DNA of 64,000 nt, from assembly GCA_016713175.1 (NCBI GenBank), contig JADJPQ010000007.1:1-64000 (forward strand), in the 5' to 3' direction. The notes under the pieces are model-generated. The model saw nothing but the letters and a program-made list of their open reading frames with translations. It was not told where the DNA came from and made no database searches. The DNA comes from Planctomycetota bacterium (GTDB taxonomy: Bacteria; Planctomycetota; UBA1135; UBA2386). A program made the position numbers and the translations under genes. Below, in pieces: positions 23,532 through 31,329 of the stretch. Numbering within the stretch: position 1 is the stretch's first letter; the number at the start of each line of letters is the position of its first letter.

Positions 23532-24809
23532 GTGCCCACGACCTTCGCCGGCTGCGTGCTGGATCACATCGACGATCTGCCCGTGTTGTGGCGCCGCGAC
23601 GACCGGTTCAAGACGTTCCGGCTGGTGCTCTGCTGGCAGCGGCCGTTGGACGAACGGGCGGCGGCGCGGGCGCTGTTGCCGGCCCTGCTGCTGCACGGCA
23701 CGCAGCGATTCCCCGATCGACCGGCATTGGCACGCGCCATGGAACGATGCTACGGCGCCTGGGCCGGCCCTGGCGTCGGTCGGTTCGCCGAGTCGCAGGT
23801 GTTCCGGCTGGCGACCGAAGCGGTGGCCGGCGAGTTCCTGCCCGGCCGTCCGGATCAGCTCGGGGAAATGATGGGCTTGCTGGCGGAGTTCGCGTTGCGG
23901 CCGCGGCTCGAGCACGGCCGGTTCGCGGCCGATGCCTTCGGGCGCGAACACGAACAGGCCCTGGCGCAGGCGCGTGCGGTGATCGACGACAAGGCGGCCT
24001 GGGCGCGGCAGCGGGCGATCGCGCTCGGCTGCATCGGCGAGCCGTGGGCCATCCCCGATCACGGCGGCGAGGCGGCGATCGCGGCCCTGACGCCGGCCGA
24101 TCCGGAACTCGTGCGCCACGACTTCCTGGTCCACGGGCGGCGCTGGTGCGTTGCGATGGGTGCCCTGCCAGCGGACCTGCCGCAGCGCCTCGCGGCCTGG
24201 TTGCCGGCCCTGCCGCGCCAGCAGCCGCTGCCGTTGCCGGCGGTCGCGCAACCGATGCCACGGGCGCCAGGTCGGACCGTGGAACACGCGGTGATGCAGC
24301 AGGCGCGGATCGTGCTGCTGTTCCGGTTCCCGGTGCCGATCGACGCCGCCGGTGCGGCGGCGATGCAGGTGTTGGCCAGCCTGTGGGGCGGTGGGCCGCA
24401 TTCGCGGCTGTTCCGCGAGGTCCGCGAACAGCGGTCCTTGTGCTATGCCATCGGTGCCGGCGGCGATGTCCACAAGGGCGTGGTACTGGTGACGGTCGGC
24501 TGCGATGCGCCGGCTTGTCCCGCGGTGGTTGCCGAAGTGCAACGCCAGTTGGCGTTGCTGGCCGCAGGGGAGTTCGCCGCCCAAGAACTGCAGACCGCGA
24601 TCGCGACCATCGTCGGGCCGTTCCTGGCCGTCGACGACAGCCTGGCCGGGCGCATGCAGTTCACCGCCGAACAGTGGTTGCTCGGTCGCGATCAGGAACC
24701 CGGGCAGCGGATCGACGGCTATCGCGCGGTCAGCCGCGCCGCGGTGATCGCGGCGGCGCAATCGATCTGGCTGGATCACGAGTACCTGCTGCTGCCGGAG
24801 GGCGCATGA
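23532..24809 (+). CDS. ymfF: M16-family peptidase-like protein, YmfF type (non-catalytic partner)
   Basis: A 425-residue protein with the two-domain M16 (pitrilysin) fold: RFKTFRLVLCWQRPLDERAA near the N-terminus and LWGGGPHSRLFREVREQRSLCYAI in the second half, the standard M16 C-domain motif. The HxxEH zinc site is missing, as in B. subtilis YmfF. It is followed, ATGA-coupled, by a protein with the intact zinc motif, so the two probably form a heterodimer. In B. subtilis YmfF and YmfH are associated with EF-P 5-aminopentanol modification. The GTG start at 23532 fits family N-termini; an ATG at 23454 is possible. Confidence 0.82.
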   Translation: MPTTFAGCVLDHIDDLPVLWRRDDRFKTFRLVLCWQRPLDERAAARALLPALLLHGTQRFPDRPALARAMERCYGAWAGPGVGRFAESQVFRLATEAVAGEFLPGRPDQLGEMMGLLAEFALRPRLEHGRFAADAFGREHEQALAQARAVIDDKAAWARQRAIALGCIGEPWAIPDHGGEAAIAALTPADPELVRHDFLVHGRRWCVAMGALPADLPQRLAAWLPALPRQQPLPLPAVAQPMPRAPGRTVEHAVMQQARIVLLFRFPVPIDAAGAAAMQVLASLWGGGPHSRLFREVREQRSLCYAIGAGGDVHKGVVLVTVGCDAPACPAVVAEVQRQLALLAAGEFAAQELQTAIATIVGPFLAVDDSLAGRMQFTAEQWLLGRDQEPGQRIDGYRAVSRAAVIAAAQSIWLDHEYLLLPEGA

Positions 24810-26077
24810 GCACCTGGGAACGGGTCACCGACCCGGTCGTGGACGAGACGGTCTGGTGCGCACGCACCAGTCGGGGGTTGCGGGTCCGGGTGGCGCCCCG
24901 GCCGCGCTTTCGCGAGACCGCGGCCGTGATCACGTTCGGCTACGGCAGCACCGACCTGTGGTTCACCGATGACCGCGGTGAACTGACGACGCCGGCTGGC
25001 ACGGCGCACTATCTCGAGCACAAGCTGTTCGAGGACGAGGCGCTCGACACGTTCGGCCGATTCGCCGCGCGCGGCGCCCGCGTCAACGCCCAGACCGGGT
25101 TCACCAGGACGTCGTACCACTTCACTGCCAGCACGCAGTTCCGCGACAACCTGACCGACCTGCTGTATCTGGTCGGCACGCCGCACATCACCGACGCCAA
25201 CGTCGCCAAGGAACGCGGCATCATCGCGCAGGAAGTCCGGATGTACGAGGACTCGCCCGACTACTGCACGATGTTCGATCTGCTCGGCTGCCTGTACGGC
25301 GAACATCCGGTGCGCTACACGGTCGGGGGCACGGTGGCGTCGATCGACGCGATCACCGCCGAACTGCTGTTGCGTTGCTGGCGGGCGTTCTATCGGACCG
25401 GCAACGCGGCGCTGGCGGTGGCCGGGCCGGTCGATCCGGACGACGTGCTGGCGCTGGCCGAGGCCTGCCCGCTGCCAGCAGGGGCCGCGCCGCACCGCGG
25501 TGTCGTCGCCGACTTCGGGCCGGTGGCACGCACCCGGTCCGAGCGCGCGATGTCGGTCGCACGGCCCAAGCTGCTCCTCGGCATCAAGGACGCGACGCCG
25601 GCGCCCACCTGGGAGGAACGGTCGCGGCGGCAGTTGGCGACCCGGGCGTTGCAGGATCGGCTGTTCGCGGCGAGTTCGGAGGTGCGCGAACGGCTGCACG
25701 TCCGGGGCGTCGTCGACGATTCGCTCGGCGCCGGCTACCACGGCGAGAAGACCTTCGCGTTCGCGACGATCGGGTGCGAGACCCGGGACCCGGCGCGCGT
25801 CGAGGCGGAGTTGCGCGCGGCCTGGCAGGCGCCGCCGCCGGTCGACGACGAACACCTGGAACGGATCCGCCGCCGCCACCTGGGCGCGTTCGTCCGCGGT
25901 TGCGAGAGCATGCGCGCGCTGGCGTTCGGCCAGGCCGGCGAGGCCCTCGACGACGTGCCGCCGTTCGCCTCGCAACGTCTGGTCGCGGCGTTGACGTTGG
26001 CCGACGTGCAGCAGCGTCGCGAGCAGTTGCGGCGCGACGATGCGATCGCGGTCGCGATCACCCGCACCGCGCGGTGA
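24806..26077 (+). CDS. ymfH: M16-family zinc peptidase, YmfH type
   Basis: A 423-residue M16 peptidase with the inverted zinc motif HYLEH (His68, Glu71, His72) in GTAHYLEHKLFED, the form found in YmfH, followed by ARVNAQTGFTRTSYHF and a distal Glu in IIAQEVRMYEDSPDY (Glu143 or Glu148) as third ligand. The second half (VRERLHVRGVVDDSLGAGYHGEKTFAF) is the M16 C-domain. It is coupled to ymfF by ATGA, and the pair resembles the catalytic/non-catalytic halves of other M16 systems. The efp gene and lysine-modifying enzymes are not in the window, so the substrate is unknown. Confidence 0.88.
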   Translation: MSTWERVTDPVVDETVWCARTSRGLRVRVAPRPRFRETAAVITFGYGSTDLWFTDDRGELTTPAGTAHYLEHKLFEDEALDTFGRFAARGARVNAQTGFTRTSYHFTASTQFRDNLTDLLYLVGTPHITDANVAKERGIIAQEVRMYEDSPDYCTMFDLLGCLYGEHPVRYTVGGTVASIDAITAELLLRCWRAFYRTGNAALAVAGPVDPDDVLALAEACPLPAGAAPHRGVVADFGPVARTRSERAMSVARPKLLLGIKDATPAPTWEERSRRQLATRALQDRLFAASSEVRERLHVRGVVDDSLGAGYHGEKTFAFATIGCETRDPARVEAELRAAWQAPPPVDDEHLERIRRRHLGAFVRGCESMRALAFGQAGEALDDVPPFASQRLVAALTLADVQQRREQLRRDDAIAVAITRTAR

Positions 26078-26086
26078 ACGACAGCC

Positions 26087-26911
26087 TCAGCGCGCCCCGG
26101 CCGCGATCAGGGCGGCGGCAACCAGCGCAAACAGCGGTGCGACCAGCGAGCGGGACAATCCCAGGTTCTGCACGATGTGGGTCAGATGCCGCCGATCGCC
26201 GACCCACGGGGCGACGCCCAGGATCAGGCGGGCCGTGATCACCTGGGCGAAGTCGCCGAGCAGCAACGCGACCGGCAGCAGCGTCTGCCAGCCGTCCGCC
26301 AGCCGCGTCGTCGTCATCGTCGCGAGCGCCACGCCGAACAGGAACGCGCCGCTGTCGCCGAGAAACAACCGCGGCCGCGGCCAGTTCCACGGCAGGAATG
26401 CCGCGGCGGCCGCACCGCAGCCAAGCCACGGCGCCTCGCCGCCGCCGCCGAGCAGCAGCGCGACCGCGGCCAGGGCCGTGGCGACGCCGTCGGTGTTGTC
26501 GAGGAAGTTCGTGGCGTTGATCAGTACGAAGCAGAGCACCCAGGTCAGCGCGAAGCTGCCGGGAGTCCGCCATGGCAAGAACACCGCGCCGGCGATCAGC
26601 GCGGCGGCAAGCGCCAGCACAGCGCCCTTCAGGCGCCAGTCGAAGTCGCGTTGCCGTTCCTTGTGCCAGTCGTCGACGAAGCCGATTGCGGCAGCAAGCA
26701 GCGCCGCGGTCGCGGCCAGCCAGTGGCCGCCGGACGCCAGCGCGGCGATCACCGCCGGCGCCAGCAACACGCCGGCGAGCGGGATCGGTCGCCGATGCTG
26801 CTTGCGTCCCGGGCGTGGCAGGTCGTCCGGCAGGAAGCCGCGGACGTTCCGGTTGCACCACGACCCGATCGACACGCTGGTCAGTGCGATGGCCAGGAAC
26901 AACAGCGGCAT
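26087..26911 (-). CDS. MraY/WecA-like phospho-N-acetylhexosamine transferase
   Basis: A 274-residue integral membrane protein of the glycosyltransferase family 4 that joins a sugar-1-phosphate to a polyprenyl phosphate carrier. Seen motifs: GFVDDWHKER (the first Asp pair), NATNFLDNTDGVA and LFLGDSGAFLFG, with a late His-containing loop (RRHLTHIVQNLGLS). The sequence is short compared with MraY (about 360 residues) and closer to WecA-like enzymes. It starts 1 base after nadD ends, suggesting cotranscription. It may begin surface polymer or glycan synthesis; the sugar is unknown. Confidence 0.85.
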   Translation of the reverse strand: MPLLFLAIALTSVSIGSWCNRNVRGFLPDDLPRPGRKQHRRPIPLAGVLLAPAVIAALASGGHWLAATAALLAAAIGFVDDWHKERQRDFDWRLKGAVLALAAALIAGAVFLPWRTPGSFALTWVLCFVLINATNFLDNTDGVATALAAVALLLGGGGEAPWLGCGAAAAAFLPWNWPRPRLFLGDSGAFLFGVALATMTTTRLADGWQTLLPVALLLGDFAQVITARLILGVAPWVGDRRHLTHIVQNLGLSRSLVAPLFALVAAALIAAGAR

Positions 26912-26912
26912 G

Positions 26913-27530
26913 TCACGTTCCGTACAGATGATGCTGGCGAAGATAGTGCTCGACGGCCGGCAACAGCTCGGGCAGGTCCTTGGCGCCGGCGCGCAATGCG
27001 GCGCGGATCGCGGTGGCCGACACCTCGTCGGGCGGCAGGATCAGCTGGTTGCGCAGCAACTGTTCCTGTTCTTGCGGCGCCAGGTCGAGACTGCGCAGGA
27101 TCGCGGGCGTGATCGGGTGGTCGGCGCGTGGGAACGTCGTCACGGTGCACAGCCGCAGGATCCGATGGTGGTCGCGCCAGGTCGGCAACAGCGGCAGGTT
27201 GTCGGCCCCGATCACGAAGAACAGCGGGCGCTGCGGGTTCGCGTCGCGCAGTTCCTGCAGCGTGTCGACCGTGAACGAACGGCCGGCGCGACGGATTTCG
27301 CGATCGTCGACGACGACACCGGTGAGGCCGGCGAAGGCGCATTGGCACATCGCCAGCCGGTGGCTGCCGGGCGCCATGCCGGCGGCGAGCTTGTGCGGGT
27401 GGTCGCCGGCCGGGACGACCCGCAGTTCGGCGATCGGCAACTGCAGAAGCGCCGCCTCGGCGATGCGGCGGTGGGTGCGGTGAGGCGGGTCGAAGGCGCC
27501 GCCCAACAATGCCAGACCGTCTGGGTCCAT
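26913..27530 (-). CDS. nadD: nicotinate-nucleotide adenylyltransferase
   Basis: NadD joins ATP and nicotinate mononucleotide to give deamido-NAD. The 205-residue protein has the nucleotidyltransferase start LLGGAFDPPHRTHRRIAEAA (a slightly unusual PHRTH in place of IHxGH), VVPAGDHPHKL, FVIGADNLPLLPTW and the late VSATAIR. The ATG at 27530 was chosen because GGAG lies about nine bases upstream; a longer frame to 27605 adds unlike residues. The GT4 gene follows after 1 base. Confidence 0.9.
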   Translation of the reverse strand: MDPDGLALLGGAFDPPHRTHRRIAEAALLQLPIAELRVVPAGDHPHKLAAGMAPGSHRLAMCQCAFAGLTGVVVDDREIRRAGRSFTVDTLQELRDANPQRPLFFVIGADNLPLLPTWRDHHRILRLCTVTTFPRADHPITPAILRSLDLAPQEQEQLLRNQLILPPDEVSATAIRAALRAGAKDLPELLPAVEHYLRQHHLYGT

Positions 27531-27599
27531 CCTGGCTCCAGGCGGCACGTTAGAGGCTCTGGGCCGGCGGCCAAGGCCCGAAGTTGCGCGAAATCTTGC

Positions 27600-27627
27600 T
27601 TGCATGGCAGAGCCACCCGGCTAGGTT
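27600..27627 (+). promoter_or_regulatory. promoter of the 27691 lipoprotein gene (TTGCAT, TAGGTT)
   Basis: TTGCAT (27600-27605), 16 bases, TAGGTT (27622-27627). Transcription would begin near 27634, about 57 bases before the ATG at 27691. Confidence 0.45.
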
Positions 27628-27690
27628 CCTGACCTCGCAACGCCCTTCTCCCCGGCCTGCGGCTTCCAGAGACCCCTTCTTCGCACGAAC

Positions 27691-28065
27691 ATGCGCCAGT
27701 TCGCACTCGTCCTGATGCTCCTGCCCCTCGCTGCGTGCTCAAGCTTCGGTTGGTCGGGCCAGGGCACGTCCCTGACCGCCGAACAGCGCCAACGCGGCCT
27801 GCGCGACGTCGCCGCGCTGTCGAACCAGCACGACACCGAGCAGTTCTTCCGCGACGTTCGCCGCAAGAGCGACGGCCGCAACAACGCGTTCGGCCGCGAT
27901 CTGATGAAGATCAGCGACTTCTTCGATCGCCACTTCTGGAACTACAACGCCAACGACCCGTACATCAACTACCCGTCGGACACGACGAAGCTGGAGCACA
28001 TGGGCCGCTTCGCGCTGACGACCGTGTCGGCGCTGCCGCTGGTCGACGAAGTCACCAACCGCTGA
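27691..28065 (+). CDS. small lipoprotein of unknown function
   Basis: A 124-residue protein with the signal MRQFALVLMLLPLAACSS; the lipobox LAAC gives Cys16 as the lipid site. The mature part is Asn/Asp-rich, helical in outlook, with HDTEQFFRDVRRKSDGRNNAF and FDRHFWNYNANDPYINYPSD. No family is recognised. It stands alone between its own promoter and two hairpins, and converges on rsmG. Confidence 0.78.
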   Translation: MRQFALVLMLLPLAACSSFGWSGQGTSLTAEQRQRGLRDVAALSNQHDTEQFFRDVRRKSDGRNNAFGRDLMKISDFFDRHFWNYNANDPYINYPSDTTKLEHMGRFALTTVSALPLVDEVTNR

Positions 28066-28097
28066 GCCCTGCGGACCGGTGAACCCTGCGGACCGGC
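28064..28097. repeat. two tandem copies of a 17-bp unit
   Basis: The units at 28064-28080 and 28081-28097 differ at two bases and share CCCTGCGGACCGG. The first copy includes part of the stop codon of the small lipoprotein gene. Immediately after comes a hairpin. Confidence 0.7.
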
Positions 28098-28101
28098 GCT
28101 G

Positions 28102-28129
28102 ACCGCCTCGCCGATTCCGGTGAGGCGGT
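28102..28129. terminator. hairpin terminator between convergent genes
   Basis: ACCGCCTC (28102-28109) pairs with GAGGCGGT (28122-28129), extendable inward with a G-T pair. It could stop transcription from either side (lipoprotein gene or rsmG). No long T-run. Confidence 0.4.
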
Positions 28130-28174
28130 TGTGCGTACGGATTGTGCCTCCGGTCGTGACGGTTGCCGGTTGGG

Positions 28175-28207
28175 GGACCATCGCCGCGTTCGCGGACGTC
28201 GTGGTCC
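28175..28207. terminator. second hairpin, upstream end of the rsmG 3' flank
   Basis: GGACCA (28175-28180) pairs with TGGTCC (28202-28207), with an inner stem CCGCG/CGCGG. It lies 30 bases beyond the rsmG stop and is likely the rsmG-side terminator. Confidence 0.4.
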
Positions 28208-28237
28208 GCAGTTTCCAGAGCCGCTACGAGTGAACGC

Positions 28238-28894
28238 CTACGATCGGCGCCAGATGCTCAGCCGGCGATGCCGGGCCGCGGGCGCCGGCAGGTCGTAGTC
28301 GATCGTCCGGACCGGCGTGAACAGTTCGATCGGATCAGGAATCGCCGCGTCGGCATCGACCCAGAGGACCAGATGGCCACCGCGGCGCAGCAACGGCGCC
28401 GCCAGCGCGGCGATTGCGTCCGCCGCACCGACCGCGCGCGCGGTGACCACATCGAACGCGGCGCGCAGTTCCCGGTGCAGCGCCGGCAGTTGCGCGGCGT
28501 CGCCATGCATCGTCTCGATCCCGGGGACCCGTGCGGTCAGCAGGCAGGTGCCGATCGCGCGGACCTTCTTGCCGGTGCGGTCGAGCAGCACCACCGAGGC
28601 GCGCTGGTGCAGTGCGGCGACCGCGACGCCGGGGAAGCCGTTGCCGGAACCCAGATCGAGCACGTGCTGGGGCTGCAGGCCGGTCAGCGCGAACGCCAGA
28701 CTGTCGAGCACGTGCAGCACGACGGCGGCGTCGCGGTCGCGGATTGCCGTCAGGTTGATCTGCTCATTCAGCGCCAGCACGGCGTCGAGGTAGGCCAGCA
28801 GCCAGCCAGCGCTGCCCAGGGGGACCGTGATGCCGAGACTGGCGGCGGCGGTGACGACGCCGGCGGCGTCGACCGGACGAGATGGATCGGTCAC
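28238..28894 (-). CDS. rsmG: 16S rRNA (guanine527-N7)-methyltransferase RsmG
   Basis: RsmG adds a methyl group at N7 of G527 in 16S rRNA; its loss gives low-level streptomycin resistance in many bacteria. The 218-residue protein includes LNEQINLTAIRD, HVLDSLAFAL, VLDLGSGNGFPGVAVA (SAM motif), LLDRTGKKVRAI and TARAVGA, all standard. It starts 10 bases after the end of the symporter gene, so the two are probably one transcript. RsmG is usually linked to mnmG or parA, which are not here. Confidence 0.93.
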   Translation of the reverse strand: MTDPSRPVDAAGVVTAAASLGITVPLGSAGWLLAYLDAVLALNEQINLTAIRDRDAAVVLHVLDSLAFALTGLQPQHVLDLGSGNGFPGVAVAALHQRASVVLLDRTGKKVRAIGTCLLTARVPGIETMHGDAAQLPALHRELRAAFDVVTARAVGAADAIAALAAPLLRRGGHLVLWVDADAAIPDPIELFTPVRTIDYDLPAPAARHRRLSIWRRS

Positions 28895-28904
28895 GCGCGC
28901 CGGT

Positions 28905-31262
28905 TCAGTGGAACGGCCGGATCTCGCCGCTGTCGAGCTTCTGCTGGTAGTCGGCGAGCTCGCGCTTGACGACGCCGGACAGGAGGTAGAGACCGAGGAT
29001 GTTCGGGAACGCCATCAGCAGGATCATCAGGTCGCCGAACTCGAGCACGTTGCGGGCGGTGACGATCGAGCCCAGGAACGTGAACACCAGGAACAACAGC
29101 TTGAACGGCAAGCTGGCCTTCGGGCCGAACAGGTTGGTGCAGCAGCGTTCGCCGTAATAGCTCCACGAGATCATCGTCGACCACGCGAACATCACCACCG
29201 ACCCGGTCAAGAGCCACGGATACCAGGCGCGCATGAACGCGATGTCCTCGAACGCTGCCTTGGTCAGAGCGGCGCCGCGACCGCCGGCGACCAGTTCGGC
29301 GTGTTCGGGTGCGTTGTAGACCCCGGTGATGCCGATCACCAGGGCGGTCATCGTGCAGACGACCACGGTGTCGATGAACGGTTCGAGCAACGCGACGATG
29401 CCTTCGCGGACTGGATACGGCGTCTTCGCCGCCGAGTGCGCGATCGACGCCGAGCCGACGCCGGCTTCGTTGGAGAACGACGCGCGCCGGAAGCCCATCA
29501 CCAGGGAACCGATGGCGCCGCCGTAGACCGCGTCACCTGACAGCGCGCCGGCGAAGATGTTGGCGAGCGCGGCCGGCACGTGGCCCAGATGCAGCAGGAT
29601 GACGATCAGCGAGCACAGCACGTACAGCCCGCACATGACCGGCACGATCTTGTCGGCGACCTTGGCGATGCGCCGGAGCCCATCGATGATCACGATGCCG
29701 GTCGCGATCGCCATCACCAGGCCATAGATCCACGGACTGCCGTCCAGCGCCGGTACCTGTTCGCGCAGGATGTCGAGCGACTGGCTGACCTGGAAGCTGT
29801 TGCCGCCGGCCAGCGAGCCGCCGATGCAGAACACCGAGAAGATCAGCGCCAGCGGTGCGCCAAGCCAAGCCAGCCCGCGCTGCGCGAGGCCGTCCTTCAG
29901 GTAGTGCATCGGGCCGCCCGACACCGCGCCGTTCTGGTCGATCACGCGGAACTTCTGCCCCAGCGTGCACTCGGTGAACTTCAGCGTCATGCCAAGCAGG
30001 CCGGCGACGATCATCCAGAACGTTGCGCCGGGGCCACCGATCGACACCGCGATCGCGACGCCGGCGATGTTGCCGAGCCCGACCGTCGCCGACAGCGCGG
30101 TCGACAGCGCCTGGAAGTGGCTGACCTCGCCGGCGTCCTTCGGGTCGCTGTAGCGGCCCTGCACGCAGTGGATCGCGTGTTTGAACAGTCGGAAGTTGAC
30201 GAACCGGAACAGCAGCGTGAAGAACACCGCGGCGACGACCAGCCACAACACGACGAACGGCACCCCGACGGTGGCGACCGCGCCGTTCGGGCCGCGGACA
30301 AACCACTCGTGCACGCGGGCGCCGTCCGGGCCCCAGGTCAGGGCCCGATCGCTGCCCAGCCGCGCCGCGACGAGCGGCTTGGTGTGCCCTCCGAGCACCA
30401 GCTTCTGCGAACCGGCGGTGATCGTGGTCGTGATGCCGTCGGTCGCAAGCCATCGGGTCTTGGCGCCGTCCGGCACGCCGCTTGCGCCATCTGCGGTCTT
30501 CCAGCCCACCACGCCGCCCTGGTTGTCCTCGGCCAGCAGCACGTCGTCGCCGACGAACTGCAGCCCCGTCAGGTTGGTGTGGCCGCTGAGTTCGCGGGCT
30601 TGCTGGCATTTGCCATCCCAGAGTCGCACGGTGCCACTGCTGCCCGACGCCAGCCAGCGGCCGCTCGTCGAGTAGGCGAGTGCATTGACGCCCTGGTGCT
30701 GGATGCTGGTCAGCGGTTTGGCCGTGAACAACCCCTGGGCGTCGTGCGTCAGCGTGAACAGGTTGACCGTGCCGTCCTCGAGGCCGACCGCCAGCTCGGA
30801 TTCTCCGGGGAACAGCGCGAGCGCGGTGACCGGCTTCGGCAATGACAGTTTCAGCACCACCGGTTCCGGCGTCTTGTCGTCGGCCTTGGCCGCGGCCCGC
30901 CACCGGGCGCGGTGCAGGTGCCAGAGTCGCACCACGTAGGCGTCGTCGGCGGTGGCGACGAAGTCCTCACCGTCGGCAAAAGCGGCGACGCGGACCGTCC
31001 CGGTGTGGCCGGTCAGCAGCGTGCTGGTCGGGGCGGGTGTCCCGGCCGCATCGGTCAGCAACGTCGGGCCAGCGCCGAAGTACTGCGCCAGATCGTGGAA
31101 TGGCACCGCGGAGGCGAAGTTCAGGGCGGTGCCGAACGCGGTGTCGACCTGGCCCTGCCAATCCGGCTCGCGTGGCTGCTGGCGCTGGACACCCTGTGCG
31201 GGCAGGCAACCAAGGACCGCGAGCAGCACAACGAACAACGCGAGCGGACGGGACGGGCGCAT
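28905..31262 (-). CDS. sodium:amino acid symporter (AGCS) with an extracytoplasmic WD40 propeller
   Basis: A 785-residue fusion. After a signal-like N-terminus (MRPSRPLALFVVLLAVLGCL) and a short DTAFGTALNFASAVPF stretch reminiscent of an AGCS N-terminus, residues about 81-320 form WD40-type blades (for example TGHTGTVRVAAFADG, STSGRWLASGSSGTVRLWDG, SGHTNLTGLQFVGDD). Residues about 330-785 are an AGCS-type (alanine/glycine:cation symporter) core with FQALSTALSATVGLGNIAGVA and FSNEAGVGSASIAHSAAKT. A Na+-coupled amino acid uptake role follows from the core; the propeller may be a sensor or receptor on the outer face. GAGG six bases before the ATG supports the start. No frameshift is seen between the parts. 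Confidence 0.85.
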   Translation of the reverse strand: MRPSRPLALFVVLLAVLGCLPAQGVQRQQPREPDWQGQVDTAFGTALNFASAVPFHDLAQYFGAGPTLLTDAAGTPAPTSTLLTGHTGTVRVAAFADGEDFVATADDAYVVRLWHLHRARWRAAAKADDKTPEPVVLKLSLPKPVTALALFPGESELAVGLEDGTVNLFTLTHDAQGLFTAKPLTSIQHQGVNALAYSTSGRWLASGSSGTVRLWDGKCQQARELSGHTNLTGLQFVGDDVLLAEDNQGGVVGWKTADGASGVPDGAKTRWLATDGITTTITAGSQKLVLGGHTKPLVAARLGSDRALTWGPDGARVHEWFVRGPNGAVATVGVPFVVLWLVVAAVFFTLLFRFVNFRLFKHAIHCVQGRYSDPKDAGEVSHFQALSTALSATVGLGNIAGVAIAVSIGGPGATFWMIVAGLLGMTLKFTECTLGQKFRVIDQNGAVSGGPMHYLKDGLAQRGLAWLGAPLALIFSVFCIGGSLAGGNSFQVSQSLDILREQVPALDGSPWIYGLVMAIATGIVIIDGLRRIAKVADKIVPVMCGLYVLCSLIVILLHLGHVPAALANIFAGALSGDAVYGGAIGSLVMGFRRASFSNEAGVGSASIAHSAAKTPYPVREGIVALLEPFIDTVVVCTMTALVIGITGVYNAPEHAELVAGGRGAALTKAAFEDIAFMRAWYPWLLTGSVVMFAWSTMISWSYYGERCCTNLFGPKASLPFKLLFLVFTFLGSIVTARNVLEFGDLMILLMAFPNILGLYLLSGVVKRELADYQQKLDSGEIRPFH

Positions 31263-31329
31263 CAGGACCTCGATCCGGAAGGGTGGGCGCGGGATCTTGG
31301 CCGATCCACCGACCGAATCAAAGGCTCGG

